Below are positions 12,596-26,756 of a stretch of DNA of 64,000 bases, in pieces. The stretch spans positions 372,001 to 436,000 of the forward strand of contig NW_002476336.1 in assembly GCF_000189635.1 (NCBI RefSeq). The letters run 5' to 3'. Made by a program: the position numbers and the translations under genes. The stretch comes from Tetrahymena thermophila SB210 (taxonomy: Eukaryota; Ciliophora; Oligohymenophorea; Hymenostomatida; Tetrahymenidae). A model generated the notes under the pieces. It made no database searches. It was not told the origin of the DNA and saw only the letters and a program-made list of their open reading frames with translations. Within the stretch, counting starts at the first letter, position 1. Each line of letters starts with the position of its first letter.

Positions 12596-13707
12596 TTAGA
12601 AACTAAAATTCCTCTACTTAACTCATTCACCTTAACTTTTAACCTAAATTCTAGCTTTTGTAATTTCCAGCTTTAAAATTTTATATTTATATGCAAACAA
12701 AAAGCAATATTTTTCCTATCCTATTTTTTTTTAGTTTTTTTTATGATAATCACTATTATTTTAAGATTTATAAATCAGTGTAAAAAAATTTTTTTGATTC
12801 GTTTAAGAAAATTTTGAAGAATTAATATTTGAAATAAAAAATTGTATTTTAATGAGAAATTGTTTAAAGCAAACAAAAATTAAACGATAATTAATTGATA
12901 AATAATTAATAGTAGTATTTAAATCTGAATTTAAGTTATAAGTAAAAGATTTCTTTCTTAAGAAGCAAGTATTGTTAGTCCAGTCAATCATATTTTGGAA
13001 AACTAAAGTATTAATTATAGCTAATATTTTTGATTAACATTTTTTAAGATATTTGTTGAATTTAAATACTTTCATTTTAAAATTAATTTTTAAAGAATGA
13101 ATAAGATAGTTTATTAATCAAATAAATTAGATAAAATTAGAGATCTAAAAAACAAATTAAAAAAAAAATTAACGGTAATATATTTTTTTAGGATGATCAT
13201 TTTTTATTTGAATAAAAAAATATTTTAATTTATTAAAATATGAATAATAAAAAGAAGAAAAAAAAATTAATTTCAAACTTGAAGTATTTAGGTTACTTTT
13301 AGGATTTACAGTGAATATCTTGCTTGTGTAAAGCTAAATAAATATATAATATTGTTAAAAGAGATTGATAAGTGTTAATTAATCAAGTTTTATTAACAGA
13401 TGATGATAAAATATCAATATATATATTACATGGTAAATAAGGTAATTAAAAAAGTTAATTATCATAATTATGTTAAAGCAGCTCTATGCTCAGAATATAA
13501 TGTAAAGTAAAATAATTAAATAAGACTATTAAATTTTTATAATATTTTTATAAAATTGATATCAATAGACTATTCAAGTATAGATTATAGCTAAGTTGAA
13601 AAGTGAGTTTTTTTCATTTTTATTTTAATCAAATAATTATATTTCCTGTTAGTAATGATTATTATGATTAAACAAACGTTAGGAATTAAAGAAAATGCTA
13701 AACGTAA
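12596..13707. other. AT-rich spacer between divergent genes
   Basis: It lies between the 5' ends of the BTB-MATH gene (minus) and the Gln/Asn-rich gene (plus), so it should hold both promoters. No coding frame was seen. A short standard-code frame on the minus strand at 12803-12991 has no coding composition and I do not accept it. Confidence 0.6.
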
Positions 13708-16162
13708 ATGGATTCAAATGATGAGGAGGAGTATTCAAATGAAGAAGGGTATTATGGGAGAATATAAAATAACAGTAGAAAGAAGAGTAAAATTAGCTAC
13801 AACCTTAAAAAAAAGTATCTGATACATAAATTATGCATATTAATTTAAGTAAACATAGTTTACAAATAAATGAAAATAGGTTTTTAGATGAAGAAAAAGA
13901 ATCTAATGACGAAACAGATTTTCATTTACCCTAGCTAAAGGATAATAGATATTACAATTCACTACAAAATGAGTAGAGATATAAAAGGAATAAATCCGTC
14001 TAACCACGCAATTAATATTAACCAATTGATTAAAAAGAAAAGTTAATTGTTAAAAACACTTAGTTTGAAGAGTAAGTATCCTAATACATTCCTCATCGAA
14101 ATCATTAAAAATCTTTTGATAATTATTAATATTTCAAAGAATATTATAATGATGAAGAACCCTAACCAATAAGTACTAAAAAACCAAAAACAAGGTAAGT
14201 CTCTTTTTATGATAACAACTAAAGTGCACCTTAAATGAATTTAAAATCTATAAATCCTATAAAATCAAAATCTTAAATCGCATCTCCTTTTATAAACTAA
14301 AATAATTAAAATTATTTAATATTATAAGAATAATATCGAAACAGTATAGATAGTCTTTAATAGATAAAGATTAATTAACTTAAACAAAGATAGTTGGAAA
14401 GGAATTCCTAGAATATTGAAGAGCTAGAAGAAAAAAAAAATTATGAGTTTAATAATAATAATAAAATGAATTTTAACTAATAAGAATAATAATTTAATGA
14501 TGACTCTAGTGAAACTATTAATTATTCATAATTTGAAGAAAAAAAATAAGGAAGCATTATGAAAATTATTAATGACTTTAGTGAGATTGAATTAAAACCA
14601 AACCAACGAAAACCAATCACCACTTCTATTTTGGAAAAAAATTCAAATTTGAATAAAATAGAATATAAATCACCTTAATTATCTCATCTCAAATAAAGAT
14701 CTTTGATAAACAATCCAATAATAGAAATTTCAGCAACAGATTCACTAAAAGCTATCTAAACTAGCAGTTAAGATGAAAAATCATATATTTTCAAAGATCA
14801 GCCAAAGCGCTAATCAATTAATTAAAATAGAATAGAGTTTTAGAGATAACAGAACCTTGATAAATTAAATAATATTTAACTAAGAAATAGATAGTAAAGG
14901 GAACTAGCTTCTTAGCTTGTATCATCTCCATAAAAAATTTCATTTGAAATTCCTGAAACCAACAAATCATCAATAGTAGCAAATTTTAATATGTAAATTT
15001 TAACAAATAATTAGAAAGAATTAATTAATTAATCCATAAAATAATTAGTTTATAATCAAGAAGAGAATAGTCTTCAGCTTATTAATAATATCATAAGTAA
15101 GAGTATTCAAATTAAAGGAATTATACTCCAATTAAAAAACCAAGCAAAACATTTAATTAAAGTCCAAATTAATATCAACCAATTAGCGATTACTCTATAA
15201 TAAAAAAACTAGAATAAAGCTCTCCTGTACTTAAATAGCTGAAGCAATTAGATAAGCATTTTGAATAAGAATAGAAAGAAAATCAAGATCTTATAAGTAA
15301 AATGAATGAATGGTATTTGCTTGAAATGGAAGAAAAAGACTTGGTAAATAAGTCTTAGAAGCCAGTAAAATAATAGTCTAAATCACCAGCATAAATCATA
15401 AATAAACAATATAGGATTAATCACCTAGCTAATTTTTCAAATATAAATAAAATTCAAAAAAGGAAGTCATCCAGAGAAGCATTATAGTTAGATATCCCAA
15501 AAAAAGAACGTAAATTTGTAATTTAACTTAAGAAATATATTTAATTGTTATTGCTTAAAAAAAGAAAAAGAATTAGAGAGCATTCTGCAGCAATTAAAGT
15601 CTTATTCTAAAATTATGAAAAAATAAAAAAAATTTTTAAAAAACTAAGAAAACTTGGATTGAAAGAAAAATTTGAATGTTTAAATAGGAAATTTCTCTAT
15701 CATAAATTTAAAAAAATTTTTAAACAATAAACAATTTTTGTAAATATTAAAACGTTTATTCAAATAATAATAAGTAATATTTAAACTAAAATTTTTAATC
15801 TATAAAGCAATAGACTTTTTGTTTTATATTAAAGTAAGAATCTTAATTCATTTTTTAAATAATTCAAAAACTACTTTCAAAATTTTATAGGTATATTTTA
15901 AGGTTGTATGTGTGTAAAACTAATTGGTTATCATAATCAGTTTTTAGGTGTTGGAAATTATAATATACTAATAGCTCAATATTTTATGAAATGTTATCAT
16001 CAATTAATTTCATTATCATAAATAAAATACCATAATAATGGCTGTGGTAATTTCAAATTGATTGGTTTATTTCTTTTAAACATAGTGGTTTTTAACAGTT
16101 AAAGCAAATAATAACTTACTTTTTGTATGCTTTTATGCAATATCACTTTTAAATACAACTGA
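13708..16162 (+). CDS. Gln/Asn-rich protein with a basic helical C-terminal region, function unknown
   Basis: Exons 13708-13814, 13850-14992 and 15049 onward, with introns of 35 and 56 nt, in phase. The start is MDSNDEEEYSNEEG; an earlier ATG at 13695 hits TGA after eight codons. Residues 1 to about 530 are polar, low-complexity, rich in Gln (mostly TAA/TAG), Asn, Lys and Ser. From about genome position 15490 the protein becomes basic and helical (KFVIQLKKYIQLLLLKKRKR, then EKIKKIFKKLRKLGLKEKFE), possibly a coiled coil or a calmodulin/nucleic-acid contact. I recognise no domain. The 3' end is uncertain: the frame can read to TGA at 16160-16162 (about 787 residues), but after 15735 (GTAAATATT) composition turns intron-like. 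A last exon reaching 16162 or about 16326 through another acceptor is equally possible. Confidence 0.65.
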
Positions 16163-18358
16163 TGAACAATATAGATGATGATCTTTAGAAAGAGTATAAT
16201 TTTCAATAGGCTAATAAATCAATAAATAATTATGATTATTTATATTAACTTTACTCAGAATAATCTGAAACGAAGAAATTGCTCATATATTTTTAATTTT
16301 ATAAAACTTTATCATTAAGTAAATGAAATGAAAATTTATTCATTTAAATTTATATAAATCACATTTATTTTTAAACATTTGAAACTAAGAGTTATAAATT
16401 ATCATTATTCAAAGATAATCCAAAAATCACTCATTATAAACAAATAAAACAAACAAAAACCTTTTTTATATTGTTATCAATATTTAATTCATCATATTTT
16501 TACATTGAGATAATAAAAATCTACTTTCATTTTGTGAATTTATTTTGAATTTATTTTTACACCTGATATTAGTAAAATAGGTGTAAAATTTGATAAATGC
16601 TTTTTTTAAATTAGTTAACACTATTCCAAATTATTTCAATAGAAAATATCATTATTAAAAATCGACAAAATTTATTATACAGAATAATAATTAGGAAACT
16701 ATAATTTTTTAATTTTATTTCATTCATCCATTCATCTTATTTTCTATCATAATTATCAACTCATTTATTTTACTTTTAATATTGAAAATTTAAATAATTT
16801 AGGCTAAAATTTTTTTGCTAAGTGCTAATTACTGAATGATGTAAGAATATAATTTAATCTTTTTGTTTATAGAATATTTTTTTAATCTTATCAAATAAAT
16901 AATTTTCTTTTACATTTGTGGTAGAGGATACTATTTCTTAATAAATAATTTTGAAAGTTATACTGACTGAATCATAGATGGAAATGAATAAATCATAAAT
17001 TTGATAATTAAAAAATGACAAACTTGAATGCAAAAATTACTATATTTATGATCATTTTAATAAACAAAATTATACTTTTACAAAATTATGAAATTTCTGT
17101 TTATATTTAATGCTTGAATTATCTGTAATTGGGTAAAAAGTTCATACTTCTAGTAATTATTTCATAATATTTACCTGAAGATTAAATGTTTTTAAAAGTG
17201 TAATTTTGCTCGAATAATACATAATATTAAGCAAATTATCTATATTCTATATCTGTAAGCATCATTCTGTAAAAATATCTATATTAGATTGATTGATTTT
17301 TATATTTTTCAGTTTGTAACTTAGCAATTGAAATTTATAAAAATGCTATTAGAATATGATTATGTTATAAAATATTTCAGCTTGTATCTAATTTAAAAAA
17401 TATTATAAATCAATAAAAGTTTTAAACAAAAAATGAAGAATCTTTCGAAGAAATTTCAGTATTCAATTTATAAATTTATACCCAATAATACATTTAAAAA
17501 CTTCGAAGATATTAAATAGCAAAGGAAAATTTAATGTTATTAGAAATTAATTTCTATTAAAAAGTTACCTCATTTAATTATTTAGAGTTTTTCAATAAAC
17601 TAAAAAGGATTTATTTATATGCAGTTAATAGATTTAATTTTTTCACCATCTTTAAATAAATTGTCTAGATAAAAAACAATTTAATCACAATCATGAGATA
17701 ATAAGTGTGAAAACATATTAAATACAGAAATCTTTTGTTATTTTTTATATTAAATTTGCTAATATTTTTTCAAGAAAATAAATGTAAACTTAATAGAATA
17801 ATATTACATTTTTTTATTTATTAAAAAAATTTATTTTTGTTTATTTAAAAAATCCAAGTTTTTTAAACAAATTGTAAACTGTATTGAGTTACAATAATTG
17901 TTTATTTAATTTTACAACTTATTTTACAAATTACTCTACTTGTTTACAATCATGCAAATTTTTTATGAAAATAAAACGAAAGTTAATTTTTCTATCCTAC
18001 AGTTTTTTGAAACATGTTTGTTTTTTTGTTTGCTCAGTTTTTGCTGATTACTTAAAAAATAGAATAAATGTGTCTTTTTGAATAATATTTTAATTTTTGG
18101 TGGTAAAATAAGTAAATAAAAGTATGAATTATTTATACAATATTTTTACAATGTAACAAATTAAATGTATCATATTTATATTTAGAGTAGATATTGATTG
18201 ATATTTTTTTTTATTATATTAATTTAGTTGGAATGATAACTCTATTATACCATTTTGTGGTAGTTTATAAATATTTATATATGAAATGGTTTAGTAAATT
18301 TTAATCTATTTTAATGATCATGCTAATATTTGCAAATTACTAACTAATTTTAGTTAGA
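16163..18358. other. AT-rich gene-free stretch
   Basis: The first 160 bases contain a short frame (from the ATG at 16162 to TGA near 16326) with coding-like composition that may be the true last exon of the preceding gene. Beyond it I see no coding frame or RNA gene. The standard-code frame at 17884-18081 on the plus strand is Phe/Leu/Lys-rich with no homology and is probably chance. Confidence 0.55.
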
Positions 18359-19969
18359 TCAAATTAATTTAGGGCGGATGAATTTTTTTCTCTTAGTGCG
18401 GATTAAAGAAAATTAACGTCTCTTACAAATTTCAAAGAACTCGAGCTAGTTGTCAGTATCTTTTATACGAGCCTCTTTCATCCACCAAGAGGGATCAGTT
18501 TAAAGGAATTCAGAAAAGTAAACAGAATAAGGTGAATCAGAGAAGAGCTTCAAAATAAATTCGTTATTTAAAGAAAATGAGTCAAAATATTTTTTGAAAT
18601 CAGAAATGAATTCAAGGTTAGATCCATAATTTTTAATAATTACCCTTCTGAATCCTTTTAGAAGGTTTTTGGTGTAGTTACTATCATTTTAGTACTCTTT
18701 TTTTTGCTTATTTTACTCATCGTCATCATCAAAAGCAACTTGAGCTAAGTATTTTTAATTCATTTCATTTATTTTGAAAATTGTTTAGTTTGAGTTTAAA
18801 GATATTTAGGAAGTTTATGATTGTGGTTTTTATATTTATAAGGATGTGCATAAGGTGGAGGAAATTAAGTTATTTGATTATTATTGTTATTTTTACATGT
18901 CTAGATCGTCGACTTTTTATTCAGATGTATTCAAAAAATATAGTTTCTTTTTGTTAGTAATAACATCTTTACTTTACTTTTAGATACCCTTTTTCAACAA
19001 AGCGTACTAGGCTTACTTTTTCTCAGGGTTTATGATATCTTGAACCTAAGGAGTACTGGCTTGAGTTTATAGTGGACTGACTTCCTTGGCTTCAACTTTA
19101 ATTTATGCATAGAAAGACTGAGTTGAATTACTAGATGCTTTTTCAGCCTAGGAGTTCATCATGTGATTAATATTTTATTAAAGGGTTATTTTGGAATTAG
19201 ACTCTTCTTTACTACAATCTGTATCATTTTCTTGCTCGTCATAGCTTTCTTACTAAAAACCATTAAGTCCTTCAAAGCATTTATTATTAATTTCGTTTGA
19301 AATGGTTGTTCTTTATGATTTAGAGGTAATCGAGTCTCTAAATTTATTTAGATTTTTATCAAATTAAATAACAAGAGTATCCTGATGTCTATTAATTTCA
19401 GACTATTTATCTAATTAACTCTTGTTGTTTTATTATTAATGGGTTATAGATTAATTAGAATGAAATTCCTTTAATGATTATTGTGAGATTTATGTACTTG
19501 ATAAATTAAATAATTTTTCTTTTTCAGCTATCGATTCTTAGTTGCTCTCCAAACAATTTTTATCTGTGAGAGAATTTCTGCAACACATGCAAATGTTATC
19601 CTAAATAAGAGAAATTATTTCTTCAGAAGAAATTTATAAAATTTAGCTCATTAAATTTATTTTTTGTTGTAAATTATTAATAAGTTAGGCTTTTTTTAAT
19701 TGCTATTACTATTTTTATTCATTTTGTTCTAAGATATGAGAAAAATACTATTACTAAAATCCTTATTGTTATTATTAAGAATTGTTTGGAATGCTATTTA
19801 AATTTTAAGGCATGATAATTTGTTATTGAAAGCTTGACTGCATGTTAGGGACCATCAAGTTGTAGTAAAGAGGAATTTATTAATAGTTAATCTAAGGATT
19901 TATTAATTAGTTTGTTGAAAATGTTGGCTCTGGTGCTCTGGACACAGAAGGAAAGGATAAGGCGTTCAT
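18359..19969 (-). CDS. Member 1 of a four-gene paralogous family (SNYTKN/WW C-terminal domain), function unknown
   Basis: A single exon of 536 codons ending in TGA. The start MNALSFPSVSRAP is the first ATG. Residues 1 to about 410 are low-complexity, rich in Gln, Asn and Ser, with a short Cys cluster (NICMCCRNSL). An acidic patch (DDDDE) followed by Lys leads into the conserved domain at about 425-525: NDSNYTKNLLKGFRR (from about 428), LNNEFILKLFSDSPY, FLQTDPSWWMKEARI with the Trp pair at 495-496, then RTKRKKFIRPK. The same domain ends the genes at 22639, 33799 and 38394. The basic, aromatic C-terminus and disordered N-terminus would suit a chromatin or transcription factor. This is inference; I do not recognise the domain. 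Confidence 0.82.
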
Positions 19970-22638
19970 TTAAGTGAGCAAAGAAAAATTATTTTGAAAT
20001 TAAAAACTAAAAGTTTTAGTATTGATTTGTGATTATTTGTTTGATTATCAAACTTTTAGTAAGAGACTTGAAGAATCTATGAGAAGATTAATTTTTTGAA
20101 TTGCTTTTTATCTTTTTAAATTTTTGATATTTAGTTTATGAAAATTAAGTATAAAAAATAATTTATATCTGGAGTGATAAAAATAATATTTAGAAGCTAG
20201 CTAGCTAGTTTATATTGCAACCGTTTTGTTTACATTCTAAGCTCCCCAGCTTTAAAAACAAGAAGAAGATAGCATTTTAGAAAGTTTTTCCTTGTTGTCG
20301 ATTGTTACATCCCGAAAAATTAATTTTTAAGATAGCACCAAAAAGACAGGTGGAAAATATATCAAAAAGTTTAATTACTTATTAACTATTTAATGAATTC
20401 TGGCAAAATAATTTAAATTAGAAAGTACTCGACCTTTTCTATAAGAATTTATTAAAATCAATTATTATGCTTACTAATATATATATAGTTTTTGGAATAA
20501 CCTTGATTATGTATACAATAATCGAGCGAAACTCAAGCTATTAATCATAAATCTATAATCTAAGAAGTATTAAAATTCACCTAAAAATACAGTATTAAGC
20601 TTCTAAGTAAAGTGTAACAACAGTCTTCAATTTAATGAAAGCTTAAATCAATAATCATTTGGGTTTTATAAAATATACTCAAAGTTGAAAAACTAAATAC
20701 CAATTTTTGGAAAAGAATTAATATAATTATATGACTTACATAAAAATTTTACAATCTTTTGTAAATTAAAAAAATTTTTAAACTTATTAAAGTTCTTAAC
20801 TAGAAATGTAGAAATTATTTAACAATAAACTCAAGAATATATTTTATTTTTTACAAAAAATCTCTAATACTCATATAAATTTTCTTGAAAAGTATTTTAG
20901 TGCAGATAATAAAAGTTTGTTAACTTTTTTTAAAAATATTTATTGGAAAGTTTCCATTTTTTAAAGCAAAAATAAAAACGCACAGGTTTTCAAACAATTT
21001 ATTAATCAAATTATAAAAATTACAGTGAAACTTTAATTACTCTGAAATCTAAAAATAAGAAGGAAGTATATTTTTATCATTAATTTAGATTATATACTTT
21101 GTTTAACTGCTTTTTTTTTTTATTTACAGCAAAATGTGTTCATTTAACTGTATATCAATCAAAAACATTATATAATACTCTATTTTATCTAAAGCCAATA
21201 ATATTTTAAAATTGGTTAAAATTTAAAGCTATTATTTTTATTATTGAAAAAATGACCCTTAAAAACACATCTTAAATTTACAATGTTTTATATTTATTTA
21301 TTTATTTGGACAAATACACTGTTTTTGTAATAATTTTATTAATCTATAGATTACACCAACATTTGCAACCTTATCAATAAAATTTGTAACCAGAAACTTT
21401 TTAAATAAGTTTTTATCTTTTAACTGTATGAAAATTATTTAAATAATAAGGAAAGTTTCTAGCAAAAATAGATTGAGTTATATAAATATAGTATATTATG
21501 GTCAATTATTGATAAAAACAAATATAAAAAATTTGAATTAATATTTATAAGTTAGATTTATCATACTATTAAAAATTTCTGAAAAGAATATAATTAATTA
21601 TAAATTATTTTATATTTGTTTAAATAGTGACAATGAGAGTATTATTTTTTTCTCTGAAATTCAGGACAGTAAAATTAAAAGTGAAATTTAATAAAAAAAA
21701 GATCATTTATTCACAAAAAAAGGGCACTTAAATAGTTAAATTTTAAGCAAATAATTCAAAAACTCTTAGAGGCCATTAAAAATTTGGTTAAATAATTATT
21801 TTTATTGTGAAAAAACTCTCTTTATAATATTTAAGTTAAATATTTTTCGAGTATCATTTGATAAAACATCAAGTATCATTTAAAATTTTAGTAAAGATAA
21901 ACTTTATTAGATTTTTTTTATAGTTAATTGTTTAAAAATTTTAGTTTCTAATATTAAATTTAATAATAGCTTCATAAGCTGTGAAGTAAATATTATTGAT
22001 TCCTTTTGTACAATATTTCAGTTTTATTGTTTTATTGATAATGAAGAGTCTTCATAACTATTGGAGGTTCTAATAACAAATATAATTAATAAATTATTCT
22101 TTGAAAACATAAATAATCATTTTTGTGAAAAAAAAGAAGCTTTTAAAAATATGATAGTAAATAATATATTCTGATAAATTTTATAAAGCCAGCTTTTTAA
22201 ATTAGATCTACTAGCCTAATAATTATTCCTATACAAGAACAAGCTCTTACAAAAAAGGATAAATTTATATCTTCCATTATGAATGATATCAATTAAAAAA
22301 CAAATTTATCTGATATGTATTCAAGCTGTTCTAAAAATATCATTTCTTTATATCAATTAAATAAAAAGGTTATAAAAATTAATGATACAATTAATAATAA
22401 ATAAATAAATAAAGCTTTACTTTTTCTTTTAAACTTTTTAATATATATCATACATTATATAAAAATATTTTATATGCTTTCATCAAAACTTTCATAAAAA
22501 AAAGGGGTATTTATTTTTATTTTTTTAAATGACTTGGGTTTTATTAGTAAACAATATTGAATAGTTATTTAAATTAAATACTTTAAAAAGTAAATAAATA
22601 AATTATCATTTATATTTTCAATTAATAATTGATTTGTA
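19970..22638. other. AT-rich spacer between paralogues 1 and 2
   Basis: 2.7 kb with no coding frame. A slightly more complex patch lies at about 20195-20320, beginning with a GCTAGCTAGCTAG palindrome and followed by CTCCCCAGC. It may be part of the 5' region of paralogue 1. The rest is A/T-rich with no recognised element. Confidence 0.55.
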
Positions 22639-24489
22639 TCACATAAAATATATTTAAGGTCTTTCGAAGCTTTTACGCTTAGTTTTTATATGGTTTATCT
22701 TCTTTTATTTACATAGATTGAAAAAATTAATTTATTTTTCAACATCTTTGATTTTTGCTTCTTAGATCCACCAGTGAGGTGGCTGAGATAAGAATTTATT
22801 AAAATAGCTTGAATACTCATTGTCACTAAAGAGTTTTAAAATAAACTCATTATTAAGTTAATTATTTGTGAAATATATTTAAAATTGCTAAAAAATGAGT
22901 TGGTCTGCGGTAAAGCGCTTCATGTAACGACGGAACCCCTTAAGGAGGTTCTTTGTGTAATTTGAATCATTGTAGTAATCCTATTTGCTTTTCTTTATTT
23001 TATCTTTAGGCCTCACTGAACAGATGATAATTACCTCGGACTATTTATTAATCTTTATCATATCTTTTTTATCATCTGGTGATGAATCAGATAAAAATCT
23101 AATTTTACAGTACTTTTTAGTTAGTTGTGGTTCTTAAGAGCTTGAATATTACTTTTACTGCTCAGAGTCGGTTTCAGTAAATTCATTCATTCTACAAGTA
23201 AAGTCAAGTTTACAGTCCGCGCTGGCGCTGGGTGTATTAACTATATTTTAAGCATTTTCACTATTGTTGCTAATTTGGTGGTTATTTAATTAACTTTAAA
23301 ATTTACAAGAAAAATTTTAACTTTGTACTGAAAAGTTATTTATAGATTCGAGCTGGCTATTTTGATTTTCTTATTCTTCGAGTTTTGCTTAAAAAATAGA
23401 TGGCTAAGAATTGATTAAATCTAATTTGTCCTTCGAGCTAGTTTAGTTATCACTATGGATATCTTAAAAATGTTTTTGGATTCTCTTTTTGTTTGCTTTG
23501 CCATTCTTACGATTATCCTGTTTTCCTTTTAAATAGCTATTATCTTGCTATATTTGAGTCATAAATTATGATTCTATGCAATTTTAATTGATGGGTAATT
23601 CAAATTCATTCTTTGTTTAAAACAAGTTGTCTTTCTTTGATTAACTATTATTTTTAGTTGAATTTAAATTTTCAAACTACACCTACTGCTTTTAATTCTT
23701 ACTATTTTGTATCTATTTCCTTTTAATTGTATTGGTATTTTATTATGACTTTTATTAATTTTTTATTTAATTATCATATTCGTTATTTATACTAATCTCT
23801 CTGTTATTTTAAATATAATTAGTTTGTTCATTTTCTTCTGAATTATACTCTTGCTTTTATGTTTAAAACGATGAGCAATTTCCTTTTTATTTAAATTTTT
23901 TTTCAGAATTACAAGTAATTTCATTATCAGGTTTGCTAATTTTTATAGATTTTTAAGATGGTGATTGGCAAGTAATATCTCCAATCTAGCTTTCAGATAT
24001 CAAGCAACTATGGTTATTACTATATTTTACCTATTCGCTTGAATGAGAAAACTTTTTTTTCCTTGATACGCTGTTTTCAGATTGATGCTCTGTTTGAGCT
24101 GGTTATTTTCTTGATTTCATTTAAAATGCTTCATATTAATAAGAAGAATCAGGTTATAAATTTTACTTGAAGGAACCAAATCTATAATTTTATTATTGAT
24201 ATGTAATAGGAAGTTCTTAGTTTTACTAGTTATCCAATTCAATGTTGCTATATATTACTTGTTGGGGAATTGGCTAGTAATTTTACTATGAAAAAATAGG
24301 ATGGTATTAAAGCTTATTTAAAGCTTGAATGTTGATTTAATTTGCTTAAGAGCAAATGTTATTCGGCATTGCTGATTAGAAGCTATTTTGTGGAGTTATT
24401 AGCTTCGAATTATTATTTATATAAAAACACATATTCTAATTTGGGTAAGGTAAGGACATAAGAGATTGCATTTAGTAGGGGTGGTTCAT
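22639..24489 (-). CDS. Member 2 of the four-gene paralogous family (SNYTKN/WW C-terminal domain)
   Basis: A single exon, 616 residues, TGA stop. The start MNHPYQMQSLMSLPYPNQ follows an A/C-rich leader and resembles the proline/glutamine-rich starts of its relatives. Residues 1 to about 500 are Gln/Asn/Ser/Lys-rich, including basic runs such as RKKKKFS. The C-terminal domain (about 510-605) carries NDSNYTKNLLKGFRRYMKRF, LNNEFILKLFSDNEY and PPHWWIQEAKIKD, with the Trp pair at 573-574, then IKTKRKSFERP. Order and spacing match the other three members. It lies 2.7 kb upstream of paralogue 1 in the same orientation, with no gene between, consistent with tandem duplication. Function is unknown. Confidence 0.82.
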
Positions 24490-26756
24490 AGGAATTTTTG
24501 AGGTTTGTTTTCTAATATAAGTTAACTTTAGATAGATTAAAATATTTATTTTTAATTATATTTAATAACCCTTTTGGAATTGTTAAATATACTTACTTAG
24601 TTTTCTATATTTTATTATGAACAAGAAATTTTATTTTACTTTAATGATTATATCAACAATCAATTAAATTAAACAAGTTTTAATCTTTTTCCTTTTTACT
24701 TCTATTTGATTAATCAAACAAACAACCTTTTCTGCAATAACAATATATATAACTAAATATTAATCAATAAAAGGAAACTAGAGTACAAATATGAAAAAAT
24801 TTTTAAAATATACTTCAAATTTACTTTTATTGCAAACATTAATCGCTTTTTTGGCAGTTTAAGTTAAATAAAATCACTCTAAATCCTTCAAAAATCCTTC
24901 TCTCTTCATTGATTTTTGAATTATTATTGGCTTTAATAACTTAAAAAATGTTTGGTTCATTGAACCATATATAACTTTCCTACCCAAATCTATATATCAT
25001 TTACAACCTACTTCTTTATACTTAAATATTCAAAATTTTGTTTGTCTCTTTACCCACTTCAGACTTAGTTAAAAAGAGTACAATAACTAATTATTAAGCT
25101 AGATTTTTCATCATATAATAAACATAAGACTCTATAAATTCCTTAAGTATAAACAGTATGAAATTATTGTAAGATTAATTTATAAACAATACAGATCTAA
25201 CAAGTAAAAATATGAATTAATTTTATTGTTTAGTTTCTTTTTTGCTTGTACTTAAAGTAAATTATATTAAATTCGTAAATGATTTATACTTTGAATTAGT
25301 TTGAGTAAAATTAAGAGAGTGACTGATTGATTGATATATTAAATTATAAAAAATTTGTTAGTTCCTCAAGGAATACTAGATAAAACCTTCTTTTTTACCA
25401 CTCTATTCCTATAGAACTTACAATAAACTAAATTCTATATTACACATATAATTTCTTATAGAGAGAAAAATTTACTTTTCTGCTCGATCTTTTTCATGAT
25501 AAAATTTTTATAGAACTAAAAATTAATAATTTCTACATTGTATTACTTCAGTCAAGAGATTAAAATTCAAAGATAAATTATATATAATTAATTTTTAATA
25601 ACCAGCGTTATAATTTATGAGCCATCTCGTCTATAGAAACAGATATTTTTTTTGGCAAATTAAGAAATTAAGTGTATTTATTTATCATCATTTAAAATAA
25701 ATAAATATAGTAACTCCCTTTTAAATTACAAAAACTTTAAGCTATTTTAAATATATGTTGTCTTTCTATATTAAATTTGTAAGCCTTATCAATGTTTACT
25801 TTTTTTAATTTAAAAAATTTAATGTAAGATAAGTTATTATGTGTTAACAACATTAATGTATTTTTATATGTTATCTGATTAAAATATAAGGTTTTATTTT
25901 TAAATAAAATTCAAAGAAAAAATATGAAATAAGATGGATATCTTATTATGACAATTAGTTAGTTATTCAATTTTTTTATAGGTTTCTAGAAATAACTTTC
26001 AAAACAAGAGAAGGAATTTATTTACATTATTTTAAACTTAAAAAAATGCATTATTAAAAATACAAAATATTGTAAATTTTTATTAGATTAAAAAATTACA
26101 AAAGAACTTTAATTTCACAATAGTCTAGTCAGCCTCAAGCAGCAATTTTAACTCAAGTAAGTCTTTATTAGGGAGTTAGATTGAAGTAAAATTAATATAA
26201 TTGCAACGTAAGAAATTTTCTGATTGTAAAGGAAAAGAGTATTAATTTTATAGTTGTGTAAAAATAAATTATCTATTCGCATTTCTTAATTGCAAAATTG
26301 GGGGTATTTTTCTTTTAAATCAATGTAAAAGTAAAAATAAACGAAATATGAGTGTAATTTAATAAACTAATCACAAATAAATAGTGACTTCGAAAAATTG
26401 ATTTGTAAATTATCTCTGCCTTTGAAATTTTAATTAATAGAACAAAATTTTTTCATAAAATTCTGTTTTCAGACAAGTAAAAATTATCCTTTCTTTATAC
26501 TTCTCATCATTATACTGATAAAAACTAAAAAAATCTTCTATAATCTAAAATAATAGTATTTAATCAAAATTTACTTCAAAAAAGATTGTTTACAATTTTT
26601 TCTATTATTTTTACATTTCTTTGCTTCCTTTATCTATGAGAATTAATTAGCTGTAATTATTTAAAAAATAAAATATTTAATCATCTTAGATACAAAAAGT
26701 ATTTTAGTATTAGCAAAGATAAAACCTAATTTATAAGCTTTATAAAAAATTAAGTG

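Noticed and set aside
12803-12991. 62-residue minus-strand frame upstream of the BTB-MATH gene
   Set aside because: No similarity to a 5' exon, no phase-compatible splice to 12595, and composition equal to spacer.
17884-18081. 65-residue plus-strand frame with Phe/Lys-rich composition
   Set aside because: No coding composition, no neighbouring exons, isolated in AT-rich spacer; consistent with chance.
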